A stretch of DNA of 64,000 nucleotides from Burkholderia sp. WP9. Lineage in GTDB: Bacteria > Pseudomonadota > Gammaproteobacteria > Burkholderiales > Burkholderiaceae. The stretch covers positions 3,162,001-3,226,000 of the forward strand of contig NZ_FNTG01000002.1 in assembly GCF_900104795.1 (NCBI RefSeq), written 5' to 3'. This document shows, in pieces, positions 1 to 8,464 of the stretch; position 1 is the stretch's first letter; each line of letters starts with the position of its first letter. A program made the translations under genes and the position numbers. The notes under the pieces are model-generated. The model was not told the origin of the DNA, made no database searches, and worked only from the letters and a program-made list of their open reading frames with translations.

Positions 1-472
1 ATGTGTACTTGATCGAGTTGTTGACGTGCAGGTTGGCGTACGTGTTGTCGTTGTCGCCAATCGTGCCATTCCAGTTGTACGCGGTGTTCAGGCCGAGCAG
101 GTCTTCCACGGTGTCGTATTGCCGCCCGAACGTGAGCGTGCCCCACTTCGTATTGGTCACGCCGATATACGATTGACGGCCGAATAAGCGGGCATTAAAT
201 GAAGCATTGCCGTTATAGATATTGAAGCCGTTCTCCAGCGTGAAGATGACGCTGGTGCCGCCGCCGATATCTTCCTTGCCGCGCAGCCCCCATCGCGGCG
301 ACTGGTTCGTGCCGCTGACAGCCTGATAGGTGTGGTGGCCGCCCTGATTGGTCGAAAAAGCCCAGCCACCGGAAATAAGCCCGTAAAGCGTGACACTGCT
401 CTGCGCGAAAGCACTCGAACAGATCGTCGCCACGCCGAAGCCGCACGCAATGAGCGATACTCTGATTTTCAT
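1..472 (-). CDS. Gram-negative trimeric porin, 5' part only
   Basis: Outer-membrane general porin that would form a diffusion channel for small solutes. The gene runs off the left edge, so only the first ~157 codons are present. Residues 1-23 are a signal peptide with an Ala-Phe-Ala cleavage site before QSSVTLYGLISGGW, the hallmark start of Burkholderia OmpC-like porins. RWGLRGKEDIGGG, FGRQSYIGV and GTLTFGRQYD strands follow in the usual order. The ATG at 470-472 sits just after an AGGTAAAG ribosome-binding site. It lies downstream of a LysR gene on the same strand, with a 397-bp gap holding a conserved element at 691-764. The family is certain; the substrate is unknown. Confidence 0.93.
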   Translation of the reverse strand, partial: MKIRVSLIACGFGVATICSSAFAQSSVTLYGLISGGWAFSTNQGGHHTYQAVSGTNQSPRWGLRGKEDIGGGTSVIFTLENGFNIYNGNASFNARLFGRQSYIGVTNTKWGTLTFGRQYDTVEDLLGLNTAYNWNGTIGDNDNTYANLHVNNSIKYT

Positions 473-690
473 CTCTTTACCTAAAATATAAATATCTGAA
501 CAGAAGCTTGAGCTTGCGTGAGCAGCCGGATTTTTCTGACCTGATTGAGGCTATCGATCGATAAATAATGCGATGGTTTGGCTCGTCGGTACGGGTGAAC
601 GCGCGCGGACTGCGCAAGGTCGACGACGCCTCCGGGCCGGCTGAGACTTCTAGTGGCGCAGCCTCGGGTGAGAGTTCGCTGAGCCAGTTC

Positions 691-764
691 GCAGGTTATT
701 CACTCCAAAAAAATAGATATATGGGGTGAAAATGCAACGCAGCATTGCGTTGTCTGCGATGCAG
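691..764 (-). promoter_or_regulatory. Conserved upstream element, copy 1 (porin side)
   Basis: About 74 bp closely resembling 8118-8191. The shared core GCAACGCAGCATTGC includes an inverted repeat (CAACGCA, four bases, TGCGTTG). On the strand of the porin, both copies continue with CACCC, an AT-rich block and then TGAATAA. Here it lies about 220-290 bp upstream of the porin start; copy 2 is in the same orientation upstream of an MFS gene. This looks like a shared promoter or operator region, but the regulator is not known. Confidence 0.6.
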
Positions 765-868
765 GCGCGGGGCATCGTATCGGGAGGCGACGCGCGAACA
801 TAGGCCAGCATGCACATGAACATGCGCTTACTCAGGAATGTCCGTGTCGTTCAGGTCACACACTCACG

Positions 869-1633
869 TCACAGCGCGTCGCCTTGCAATACAGGGTTCG
901 CTGCGTACATGGTGCTGAGGAATTCAATGAATACCTTGAGTTTTTTTGGAAGGTGCCGGTTCGGCACGTACAGCACCGAGCCTCTCATCTGCACCACCCT
1001 CGCTTCTGCGTCGACCATGAAATCCCAGTTGCGCGCACGCCCGGTATCCGCCGATACGTAGTTCACGCCGAGGTGGCGATCGAGGTCGTCGATCGTTTCG
1101 GGCATGCCATGCAGCGCGAGATAATCGGGCGACGCGCACGTGCAGGTTTGCATCATCCCGATACGCTTCGCGACCAGACCCGAATCGTCCAGCGTACCCA
1201 CTCGCACGACGCAGTCGACGCCTTCACCGACCACGTCCACGTGACGATCCGTCAGCCCGAGCTCAAGGTCGATGTCAGGATACTGCGCGACAAAGGCCGG
1301 TAGCGCGGGGATGACGATATGCTTGGCCATCGCCATTGGCAGGTTGACTTTCACGCGCCCTTGCGGCGAGACCTTGGCATGCGAGAGCGAGCCTTCCATA
1401 TCATCGATCTCGTTGAGGACGCTGACGCAGCGCTCGTAGTACATGCGCCCGTCTTCGGTAAGCGACACTTTGCGAGTCGTTCTTTGCAGCAGCCTGCAAC
1501 CCAGGCGATGCTCCAGCCCTTGCAGAAGCCTGGAGACCTTCGGCGCGGTCGAGCCGAAGGAGTCGGCCGCCTTCGTCAGGCTTCCCGCCTCGACGATCCG
1601 GACGAACACTCTCATTGCGTAAAGCGTGTCCAT
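869..1633 (-). CDS. LysR-family regulator with an internal deletion
   Basis: Transcriptional regulator of 254 residues, about 45-50 shorter than the usual ~300. The N-terminal winged helix-turn-helix is complete (residues 1-60, MDTLYAMRVFVRIVEAGSL onward), and the first effector subdomain follows. After ARVVQMRGS (about residue 219) the sequence jumps directly to VLYVPNRHLPKKLKVFIEF, which normally lies some 50 residues later. The second lobe of the ligand-binding domain is therefore missing without loss of frame; the junction is near 974-982. GGAGACC precedes the ATG at 1633. It could be a non-inducible regulator or a decaying gene. Family assignment is firm; the deletion is inferred from family architecture. 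Confidence 0.85.
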   Translation of the reverse strand: MDTLYAMRVFVRIVEAGSLTKAADSFGSTAPKVSRLLQGLEHRLGCRLLQRTTRKVSLTEDGRMYYERCVSVLNEIDDMEGSLSHAKVSPQGRVKVNLPMAMAKHIVIPALPAFVAQYPDIDLELGLTDRHVDVVGEGVDCVVRVGTLDDSGLVAKRIGMMQTCTCASPDYLALHGMPETIDDLDRHLGVNYVSADTGRARNWDFMVDAEARVVQMRGSVLYVPNRHLPKKLKVFIEFLSTMYAANPVLQGDAL

Positions 1634-1677
1634 TCAAGGTCTCCCTTTCTCACGGTTTGGGTGTTACGCGCGTATCG

Positions 1678-3234
1678 CTAGCGCCTTGCCGGTACGCGGA
1701 ACACCGAAACGGCGGTTTCCAGATCGCCGGCCTGCGCTTCAAGCGACAACGCCGCCGCGGAGGCCTGCTCCACTAACGCCGCGTTCTGCTGGGTCACCTG
1801 ATCCATCTGGGCAACCGCGCGATTGATCTGCTCGATTCCGATCGACTGCTCTTCGGATGCCGAAGCAATTTCGCTCATCAGATCGCTGACCTTGCGCACC
1901 GAATCCAGAATTTGCGTCATCGTCTGACTCGCGTCGTCCACCTGCTGCGCGCCCGCCGAGACGCGGGACAGCGAACTGCCCGTCAATTCCTTGATCTCTT
2001 TGGCGGCCGTCGCGCTACGCAGCGCCAGTAGGCGGACGTCGCCCGCCACCACGGCAAAGCCGCGCCCCTGGTCGCCAGCGCGGGCCGCTTCGACCGCCGC
2101 GTTCAGCGACAGAATGTTGGTCTGAAACGCAATGCCTTCTATCACGCTCGTGATCTCGGCAATTTTGTGCGAAGAGCTGGACAGTTCCTTCATGGTCTCG
2201 ACCACCTTCAGCGACGCCTGATTGCCCTGATCGGTCAGCATGGCGGTGCTCGTCACCAGCTGTTTGGCCTGCTTCGCGTGCGCGGCGTTCTGCCGTACGG
2301 TCGACGTCAACTGCTCCATCGACGAACTGGTCTCTTCCAGCGACGCGGCCTGCTCTTCGGTGCGCTGCGAAAGATCCACGTTGCCGACCGCGATTTCACG
2401 CGCCGCCGTGTCGATCGACGTTGCGCCGTCCCGCACCGCGCCGATCGTGCTGACCAGTTTGCTTTGCATGGCTTGCAGGCCGTCCATCAACTGGCCCATC
2501 TCGTCGCGACTAAGCACCTCGATCTGCGTCGTGAGGTCACCGTCGGCAATCGCTTTGAAATGGCGGAGTGCCTGATCGAGCGGGCCGCTGATCGCGCGTT
2601 GCAGCGACCACCAGGAGAAGGCGGCTGCGGTCAGGGCAATCAGAATGCCGGCTAGCGCGAGTTCGACGAAGCGGCGAAAGCGCGCCTGTGCCGCCGCATA
2701 AGTGGCGCGCGCGGAGGACACCTGATACTTGCCGAGCGTGTCCATGGCTTCCGTCACGTCGATGAAAAGCGACGGTGGGGTATGCAGGGCGGCATCGACG
2801 AGCTTTGCCGAGTCGTGGGCGGCCAGCGCGTCGAACATCGGTTGAATGCCGTTGGCAATCAGGGCGTCGAGCTTCGCGTTAGTGAGTTCGGTGAGGCGGC
2901 TTTCTTCAGGACCATCTGCTGGCAACGCGCGATAAGCCGCCCACGAATTGCGCGAAGCGCTCAGCAGTTTTTGGGCGTTCTGCACGTTTTGCGGGACGCT
3001 GGGACTCGTTGGGTCGAGCGCGATGCGATAGAGCCACAGACGCATTCTCGATAGCGAGACGCTGGCCTCGCTGAGCGCGGTGGAAGAGGCGAGCTGATTT
3101 GAATAGAGTTGCTCGACGTCGCTATTACTCATCGACACGCCGGCAATGCCCATGGCGCCGCCGATCACCAGCAGCAGGCCCAGAAAACTCACGGTGAGCG
3201 CGAGGCGCGCGCGGATACTGATATTCTTGAACAC
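1678..3234 (-). CDS. Methyl-accepting chemotaxis protein
   Basis: Inner-membrane chemoreceptor of Tar/Tsr type. From the chosen start (FKNISIRARLALTVSFLG) there is a first membrane helix, a ~160-residue periplasmic four-helix ligand domain, a second helix (ELALAGILIALTAAAFSWW), a HAMP region, and a long coiled-coil signalling domain. That domain contains the conserved hairpin tip with IAFQTNILSLNAAVEAARAG and GFAVVAGDVRLLALRSATAA. The frame is open to a GTG at 3294, but that codon lies in a terminator hairpin (3294-3326). I therefore prefer the GTG at 3232-3234, where the protein begins like other family members (518 aa). No clear Shine-Dalgarno is seen at either. The ligand cannot be deduced. 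Confidence 0.92.
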   Translation of the reverse strand: MFKNISIRARLALTVSFLGLLLVIGGAMGIAGVSMSNSDVEQLYSNQLASSTALSEASVSLSRMRLWLYRIALDPTSPSVPQNVQNAQKLLSASRNSWAAYRALPADGPEESRLTELTNAKLDALIANGIQPMFDALAAHDSAKLVDAALHTPPSLFIDVTEAMDTLGKYQVSSARATYAAAQARFRRFVELALAGILIALTAAAFSWWSLQRAISGPLDQALRHFKAIADGDLTTQIEVLSRDEMGQLMDGLQAMQSKLVSTIGAVRDGATSIDTAAREIAVGNVDLSQRTEEQAASLEETSSSMEQLTSTVRQNAAHAKQAKQLVTSTAMLTDQGNQASLKVVETMKELSSSSHKIAEITSVIEGIAFQTNILSLNAAVEAARAGDQGRGFAVVAGDVRLLALRSATAAKEIKELTGSSLSRVSAGAQQVDDASQTMTQILDSVRKVSDLMSEIASASEEQSIGIEQINRAVAQMDQVTQQNAALVEQASAAALSLEAQAGDLETAVSVFRVPARR

Positions 3235-3282
3235 GGTATGGACGAAAGTTAAGTGGACGCGGGCACAGCCGCGTCGGCAAGA

Positions 3283-3326
3283 GGAGAAAGACACGGGCGC
3301 CCGCTTGAGTCATGCACGGGCGCCCG
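3283..3326 (-). terminator. Rho-independent terminator after the OYE gene
   Basis: Two CGGGCGCCCG arms (3317-3326 and 3294-3303) separated by 13 nt can form a strong hairpin on the minus strand, followed by a T-rich stretch (TGTCTTTCTCC, 3283-3293). It lies 43 bp after the OYE stop codon and separates that transcript from the chemoreceptor gene. Each arm is itself palindromic, so it could act in both directions. Confidence 0.65.
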
Positions 3327-3368
3327 ATTGACGGTGCTGGAACGCGAGTCCGCGTTGGCGGGTTCGGC

Positions 3369-4499
3369 TCAAGAAACGTTGGCTGTCCCGGGGCGGGCGA
3401 GTTGAGCCCCGGCCCACAAAGCCGGCTTGCTGCGTTCGTATTGCGGCGGGTAGCTGATCGAATCCGCGACGCCGAGGGTGTGAGCCGCGTGCCACACCCA
3501 GCGCGGATCATCCAGAAAGGCACGGCCGAGCGCCACAGTGTCCGCCTGCCCCGAGGCGATGATCGCCTCGGCTTGTTGCGCATCGGCGATCATGCCGACC
3601 GCGCGCGTGTGGAGCCCGGCATTCGCCTTCACTTCGGCGGCGAACGGGACCTGGTAACCCGGTTGCACGGGGATGCGGGCGTTGACGACGCCGCCCGTGG
3701 TGACGCACACATAATCGGCGCCACGCGCTTTCAGCGCATTGGCGAACGCGATGGTCTCGACCACTTCAATGCCGCCAGGTGTCCAGTCCGAGCCGGTGAT
3801 GCGCAGGCCGAGGCACACCTTGGCCGGAATGACCTCGCGAACCGCCGTCGCCACTTCCAGTGGAAAGCGCATGCGATTGTCGAGCGAGCCGCCGTACTGA
3901 TCGGTGCGTTGATTGGCCAGCGGCGACAGGAACTGATGCATGAGGTAGCCGTGCGCCGCGTGAATCTCGATCACGTCGAAGCCGAGGCGCAGCGCACGGC
4001 GGGTCGCCGCGACGAAACTGTCGCGGACCCGCGTCATGTCGGCGTGCGTCATTTCCTTCGGGGTAGGCCAATGCTCGCCGGCCGCGATTGCGGAAGGACC
4101 TTCCGTGGGCCACGGATCTTCAAGCGGGCCCAAGGCCGCGCGGCCTTCCCACGGGCGTTGGGCCGATGCTTTGCGTCCCGCGTGGTTGATCTGAATGCCC
4201 CAACGCGTCTGTGGCGGCGCCACGCGCCGCGCCGCGTCCATCACGCGCGCGAGGGCGGCCTCGTTCGCGTCGCTGTAGAGGCCGAGGCAGCCGTGCGTGA
4301 TCCGGGCCTGACGCTCGACCGCCGTGGCTTCGAGAACGATCAGCCCTGCGCCGGAAATGGCGAGCTGCATCAGATGCATCAGGTGCCAGTCGTTCGCGCA
4401 TCCGTCGTCAGCGCTGTATTGGCACATCGGCGAGACGACGATCCGGTTCGGCAGTGTGACGGGCCCGACGGTGGTGAGGGAAAACAGGGTGGATGTCAT
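3369..4499 (-). CDS. Old yellow enzyme family NADH:flavin oxidoreductase
   Basis: FMN-dependent ene-reductase that reduces activated C=C bonds using NAD(P)H; 376 residues, TIM barrel. Class III (YqjM/XenA-like) signatures are visible: Cys26 in VVSPMCQYSADDG tunes the flavin, IHAAHGYLMHQFLSPLANQR carries the substrate-binding His pair, and DQYGGSLDNRMRFPLEV follows. VALGRAFLDDPRW near the C-terminus is the FMN phosphate region. GGAGATGAAGC precedes the ATG. It lies 469 bp downstream of a LysR gene on the same strand, and beyond it an MFS transporter and a glyoxalase-like gene. A role in reducing an imported unsaturated or aromatic-derived compound is possible but inferred. Confidence 0.93.
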   Translation of the reverse strand: MTSTLFSLTTVGPVTLPNRIVVSPMCQYSADDGCANDWHLMHLMQLAISGAGLIVLEATAVERQARITHGCLGLYSDANEAALARVMDAARRVAPPQTRWGIQINHAGRKASAQRPWEGRAALGPLEDPWPTEGPSAIAAGEHWPTPKEMTHADMTRVRDSFVAATRRALRLGFDVIEIHAAHGYLMHQFLSPLANQRTDQYGGSLDNRMRFPLEVATAVREVIPAKVCLGLRITGSDWTPGGIEVVETIAFANALKARGADYVCVTTGGVVNARIPVQPGYQVPFAAEVKANAGLHTRAVGMIADAQQAEAIIASGQADTVALGRAFLDDPRWVWHAAHTLGVADSISYPPQYERSKPALWAGAQLARPGTANVS

Positions 4500-4968
4500 G
4501 CTTCATCTCCAGCAAGTTGCAAGTTGATATCGCTGACATGGACGAAGTACTGACTTTCCGGAAAAGGTGGGGAACGTCGAACTGTCGATGCTCGCTAGCA
4601 ATAGGAAAACTAATCGAATCGTCAGATGTTTCAGGTGAGGCGGTTGTCCGCGGACTTCGCGCACACCCCGCTGTCCGGATCGGATCGAAGTATAAATGAT
4701 CAAATGATAAAAAAAGAACTTCGCCTCACGGAGCGTGGGCGTGGCGCAACGCCAGCGCACCGACGTCGCGACCCACATCGCGCGGAACCGACGCACCGTC
4801 GCCGGCCCCATGCATGAACGGGCATTTCGTTTCAGTCGACATGCGCCTTCTTCGTGATGGGTTGGAGTCAGCTTCCGCTTATTCGGCGCGCGTCGATTGC
4901 GTGCAACGCACGGCTTTTCAAATGCGCACGAGATTATTTCGATGCCGGCCGGCAGGTTCGCACGGCGC
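4500..4968. other. Intergenic region upstream of the OYE gene
   Basis: 469 bp with no convincing gene. It holds the leader of the OYE gene, including a tandem AACTTGC repeat close to the ribosome-binding site, and an AT-rich patch around 4686-4716 (tataaatgatcaaatgat) that may contain promoter elements. The reading frames crossing it lack family similarity and good start sites. Confidence 0.5.
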
Positions 4969-5877
4969 TCAGGTGGGGACGGCAATCGCGTGTTCCGCGA
5001 AATCGATGAACGCATGAACCTTTCTCGAATGTCGGCGATTCGGCAAATAGGTTGCGTAGACGAAGGCATCGCCGCCTTCGGGCGTCGCCTGGGCGTCGGT
5101 GAAAAGCGCCGTCAATCTGCCCGCCGCCACGTCGGCGCCCACCAGCCATTGCGGGAGGAGGGCGATACCGTGACCGCCCAGCGCGGCGCCGGCCAGCATG
5201 TCCAGGTTATTGGTCAGCAGCTGTCCATTCACGTCGACGGTTTCGGACCTGCCCGGATAGCGGAAGACCCATCGTTGCCGATTGCCGGGCTTGTAGACGA
5301 AGCGCAGGCACTCGTGGCGAATCAGTTCGGACGGCGCCTGCGGGGCGCCTTTTCTTTGCAGATAGTCCGGGCTGGCAACCACGAATCTTTCGCTCTGGCG
5401 CAGCCGCTTCACGATCAGACGATCGTCCGCGGTGGGGACGCCGACCCGCACAGCCAGATCCAGACGTTCGCTGACCAGGTCGAGATGGTTGTCCGACACT
5501 ACCAGCTCGAGGTTGACGCGCGGATTCTTCTTCAGAAACGTGGCGATATGCGGGGCGATATGCAAACGACTGTAGGTGGCGGACACGCTCACTCGCAACG
5601 GTCCCATCGGATCGATTCCGCTGTCGATCACGCTGTCGTCGGCGCCCGCCAGATCGGTCAGCACCTGACGAACCTGTTCGACGTAGGTCACGCCGGCGTC
5701 GGTGAGCGAAACGTTGCGTGTGGTGCGCGTCAATAGCGAGGTACCTAGCGACGCTTCCAGGCCATCCATCAGACGCATGACCGATGAGGTGGTCTTGCCG
5801 AGCTCGTGAGCGGCGGCCGTAAAGCCCCCTGATTCCGCAACGGCGAGCAGCGTTCGCAACGCTAGCAGCTTGTCCAT
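4969..5877 (-). CDS. LysR-family transcriptional regulator
   Basis: 302 residues, full length. The N-terminal winged helix-turn-helix is in MDKLLALRTLLAVAESGGFTA onward, and the periplasmic-binding-like effector domain is complete through the C-terminal LPNRRHSRKVHAFIDF strand (compare the deleted LysR at 869). A GTG 12 bp upstream keeps the frame open, but GGGAGAAAGT sits at ideal spacing before the ATG at 5877, which fixes the start. It lies between a glyoxalase-like gene (73 bp upstream) and the OYE gene downstream, all on the minus strand. It may control the OYE gene and/or the MFS unit; the target is inferred from position only. Confidence 0.93.
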   Translation of the reverse strand: MDKLLALRTLLAVAESGGFTAAAHELGKTTSSVMRLMDGLEASLGTSLLTRTTRNVSLTDAGVTYVEQVRQVLTDLAGADDSVIDSGIDPMGPLRVSVSATYSRLHIAPHIATFLKKNPRVNLELVVSDNHLDLVSERLDLAVRVGVPTADDRLIVKRLRQSERFVVASPDYLQRKGAPQAPSELIRHECLRFVYKPGNRQRWVFRYPGRSETVDVNGQLLTNNLDMLAGAALGGHGIALLPQWLVGADVAAGRLTALFTDAQATPEGGDAFVYATYLPNRRHSRKVHAFIDFAEHAIAVPT

Positions 5878-5950
5878 ACTTTCTCCCACGTCACGGCATC
5901 AGGCCCGCCTGCTTGAATCTATTAGAGCTTTCCGACGCGCCCGCGAAGCG

Positions 5951-6649
5951 TCAGAGCTTGACCGCGGCGCGGCGAATCACCCGTTCGCCCTCGCTCGTTT
6001 TCACGCCCATCGCGTACAGTCCGGAGGTCTTCCGGTTGTAGCGAATCTCGAACGGAAAGTCCGACGGCCGGCCGATCTCGCCGAGCCATGCCGCGAGCGC
6101 GGCTTCGTCTTCGCCGATCTCGATCCAGTTGAGCCCCTGGCCCTGTACCGATCCCGTGCCCGGCTCTGTCGGCAGGCTCGCGGTGTGCGGTCCGTTACCC
6201 GGCTTGAAGTACAGGTTGGGCTTGCCGATTGGCCATGCCGTCAGCGCGCTCGGCGTCTGCAACGCAAAGCCGCGCTTGCCGTTCATCATCTGACGGCCGG
6301 CGTCCTTGCCGGTGGTGCTTTCGTCGACGACCGTGTTGTGATGTCTGGCGAAAGCCTTCAGTTCGTCCAGCGAGTCGGTGCGCAGGCACCAGCCCACGAA
6401 GCAATCGCCTTCACGCGTCTGTTGCTCGAAAAAACTGGCCAGCGGTTGGCCTCGCTTGAGGACCGTATGATCGACAATGCCTTCGACTTCGATGTAGATG
6501 TCCGGCGCCAGCGGCACGACCTTGTGGCCGATGCCGTAGAGCGGGAAGAAGCCGCCGTCGTAGTTGCCGAAGCCAGTTTCGCGGCTCAGCCGGAACGTGG
6601 CTTCGTAGACGTTTTGTGCTGCAAGACAGACGTGGTCAAAGTGGATCAT
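5951..6649 (-). CDS. Glyoxalase-like (VOC) domain protein
   Basis: 232 residues. It opens with MIHFDHVCLAAQNVYEATFRL, the first beta-alpha-beta unit of vicinal-oxygen-chelate proteins with the metal-type His, followed by a long glyoxalase-like region (IYIEVEGIVDHTVL, CFVGWCLRTDSLDELKAFA) and a second module ending in EIRYNRKTSGLYAMGVK. Such proteins include dioxygenases, isomerases and binding proteins, so no reaction can be assigned. It starts 41 bp after the upstream MFS gene and is followed after 73 bp by a LysR gene, so co-transcription with the transporter is likely. Confidence 0.75.
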   Translation of the reverse strand: MIHFDHVCLAAQNVYEATFRLSRETGFGNYDGGFFPLYGIGHKVVPLAPDIYIEVEGIVDHTVLKRGQPLASFFEQQTREGDCFVGWCLRTDSLDELKAFARHHNTVVDESTTGKDAGRQMMNGKRGFALQTPSALTAWPIGKPNLYFKPGNGPHTASLPTEPGTGSVQGQGLNWIEIGEDEAALAAWLGEIGRPSDFPFEIRYNRKTSGLYAMGVKTSEGERVIRRAAVKL

Positions 6650-6690
6650 TGAGACATTCCTGATAGCGGTGAACTACTGGGTAAAACGCA

Positions 6691-7986
6691 TTAATCGATG
6701 CTGTTCAGTCCGAGGCGGCCGGCCTCGCCCGGTTCGCCGGCACGGCCGTCGTAGCGGGGCAGCAGAAGGAACACGAACGCCGCGGCGGCCGCGAGTACCG
6801 CGCTCAGCACGAGGCCCGGCTGGTAGCTGCCCAACCTGTCGGCCAGCCAGCCAATCCCCAGCGGACCTACGCCCGCGGCGATGCACAGTGCGCCGTACTG
6901 AAACGCGTAGGCACGCGGAAACATCCTGAGACCGAAGTAGCGGGTGCACATCAGCGCGACCAGATCGATCTCGCCGCCGAAGGTCCAACCCACCGTGAAC
7001 GCATACAAGGGCGCGTAGCCGATGCCGCCGAGCTTGAGCGTCAGCACGCCGGCCATGCCGACCAGACAGGAAAAGGCCATCAGCCGCGGCGCATGCACAT
7101 AGTCGGATAGCCAGCCCACGATCAGGCGCACGCAGACCGTGCCGATGCCGAGCAGGCTCATGTATCTGGCCGCCGAGGCGGCGTTCGCGCCGAGTTCGCG
7201 CAGCATCGGCGCCATGTGTTGAGCGCTGCCCGCCACGAAGAGCGTCGACAGCGTGAAGGCGAGGAACATGATCCAGAACGTGCTGGTCCGTTTGACCGCC
7301 GCGAATTCTGTGGCGAGCTCGCTCAGATCGGGGGCATCGGCCGGGGCGGACTGCTCCATGGCGCTGGATTGACTGTCGCGCAGGATCAACAGCGCGATCG
7401 GCGCGCCCGCTGCGGCGATGGCAGCCAGCATCAGATAACCGGAATGCCAGCCGCTTTTGACGATCGTGGCCGCGATGATCGGCGGCAGGATCGCGCCGCA
7501 CAATCCCAGCCCGACCTGAGTGAGGCCGAGCGCGAAGCCGCGGCCGCGATCGAACCATCCGCTGACGATGCGTGTAAACGTGAGACCGCTCGTGCCGCCG
7601 CCGAAAAAGCCGGCCAGACCGACCAGCACGATGTAGGCGGTCGGTGTCGAGATCAGTTCCGCCATCGCCACGAAACACGCGGCGAGCGCGAGCGCGCTGC
7701 CCGCCGCCGTGCGCGCCGCGCCGAAGCGTGACAGCAGGCGCCCCCACATTTGCAGACCGAGTGCGAGTCCCAGCGTGAAAGCGAGGTAACCGGCCCCGTA
7801 TTGCGTTTTCGTGAGACCGACGGCGCCCTGCAGGTCCTTGGCAAAGAGTCCGAGGTTGTAAGAGCCCAGCCCGATCACGCCAATGCCGAGGCCCAGCGTC
7901 GAGCCGATCAGTTGCACCCATCCGCGTCTAAATTCAGCTAGTTTGTTCATCGAAGATGTCATGGAAGCGGAGGATAAATTATCCAT
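6691..7986 (-). CDS. MFS transporter (OFA/monocarboxylate-like)
   Basis: Inner-membrane carrier of 431 residues with twelve predicted helices in two six-helix halves separated by a charged loop (around SSAMEQSAPADAPDLSELA). The N-half has GLFAKDLQGAVGLTKTQYGAG and GLALGLTQVGLGLCGA; the C-half has MAPMLRELGANAASAARYMS and IGWLADRLGSYQPG, as in the oxalate/formate and monocarboxylate antiporter-like subfamilies. It is the first gene of a minus-strand set with the glyoxalase-like protein, LysR and OYE. A conserved element (8118-8191) lies 130-205 bp upstream. It probably imports an organic acid; the substrate is unknown. Confidence 0.9.
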   Translation of the reverse strand: MDNLSSASMTSSMNKLAEFRRGWVQLIGSTLGLGIGVIGLGSYNLGLFAKDLQGAVGLTKTQYGAGYLAFTLGLALGLQMWGRLLSRFGAARTAAGSALALAACFVAMAELISTPTAYIVLVGLAGFFGGGTSGLTFTRIVSGWFDRGRGFALGLTQVGLGLCGAILPPIIAATIVKSGWHSGYLMLAAIAAAGAPIALLILRDSQSSAMEQSAPADAPDLSELATEFAAVKRTSTFWIMFLAFTLSTLFVAGSAQHMAPMLRELGANAASAARYMSLLGIGTVCVRLIVGWLSDYVHAPRLMAFSCLVGMAGVLTLKLGGIGYAPLYAFTVGWTFGGEIDLVALMCTRYFGLRMFPRAYAFQYGALCIAAGVGPLGIGWLADRLGSYQPGLVLSAVLAAAAAFVFLLLPRYDGRAGEPGEAGRLGLNSID

Positions 7987-8117
7987 CGATTAATATAAGG
8001 GCGAAATCGTGTTTCGATATCCGCAATCGGGAGGGGCAAATGGTGCTCGAGTTGCCGTGAATTCGGCGCTGACCTGCGCCGTGGGCGGCGGGGAGGCCTT
8101 CGCTGTGAACTCGAGAC

Positions 8118-8191
8118 ACAGCTTATTCAAGCCAAAATGATTGATAAACCGGGTGCAAAAGCAACGCAGCATTGCATTGACTGCTACGCAG
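8118..8191 (-). promoter_or_regulatory. Conserved upstream element, copy 2 (MFS side)
   Basis: Partner of 691-764 with the same orientation relative to its downstream minus-strand gene. The core GCAACGCAGCATTGC is identical, the flanking CTGC/GCAG blocks are conserved, and CACCC, TATC, TTTTGG and TGAATAA appear in the same order on the minus strand. It lies between the H-NS-like gene and the MFS gene, so it may drive the MFS-glyoxalase unit. Confidence 0.6.
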
Positions 8192-8218
8192 AGTTCGCGC
8201 AGGCGGCTTTCTCGGACC

Positions 8219-8464
8219 CTAGTTGCAGCGGAAGTGCTCGATACTCTGGCCGGCGGCCACCGCGCGTTTCAGCCATGCGGGCAGTTCGCCGTCGCCGCTC
8301 CAGACGTTGCCGAACGCGTCCTGGTAGCGCAATTGGCGCTGATCGTTTTCCAGTGCCGCTTGCAATGCCGACTCGGTAATGCCGCATTCGTCCATGCGTC
8401 TCCTGATCCACAGAATCAGGCGTTCTCGCGTTTGCGCATCGGGTCGGGCGATGAGGGTAGACAT
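8219..8464 (-). CDS. Small H-NS-family protein, acidic variant
   Basis: About 81 residues. The C-terminus (RYQDAFGNVWSGDGELPAWL) aligns with the H-NS DNA-binding fold, whose usual loop reads WxGRGRxPxWL. Here the two arginines of that loop are replaced by Asp and Glu, so contact with the AT-rich minor groove would be altered. The N-terminal part (RPDAQTRERLILWIRRRMDECG) is helical and short. The frame is open up to 8557; I chose the ATG at 8464 because the protein then begins MSTLIARPDAQ, but no strong ribosome-binding site supports it. Variants of this type occur in Burkholderia, from memory. It may modulate silencing of the low-GC block that follows. Confidence 0.6.
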   Translation of the reverse strand: MSTLIARPDAQTRERLILWIRRRMDECGITESALQAALENDQRQLRYQDAFGNVWSGDGELPAWLKRAVAAGQSIEHFRCN

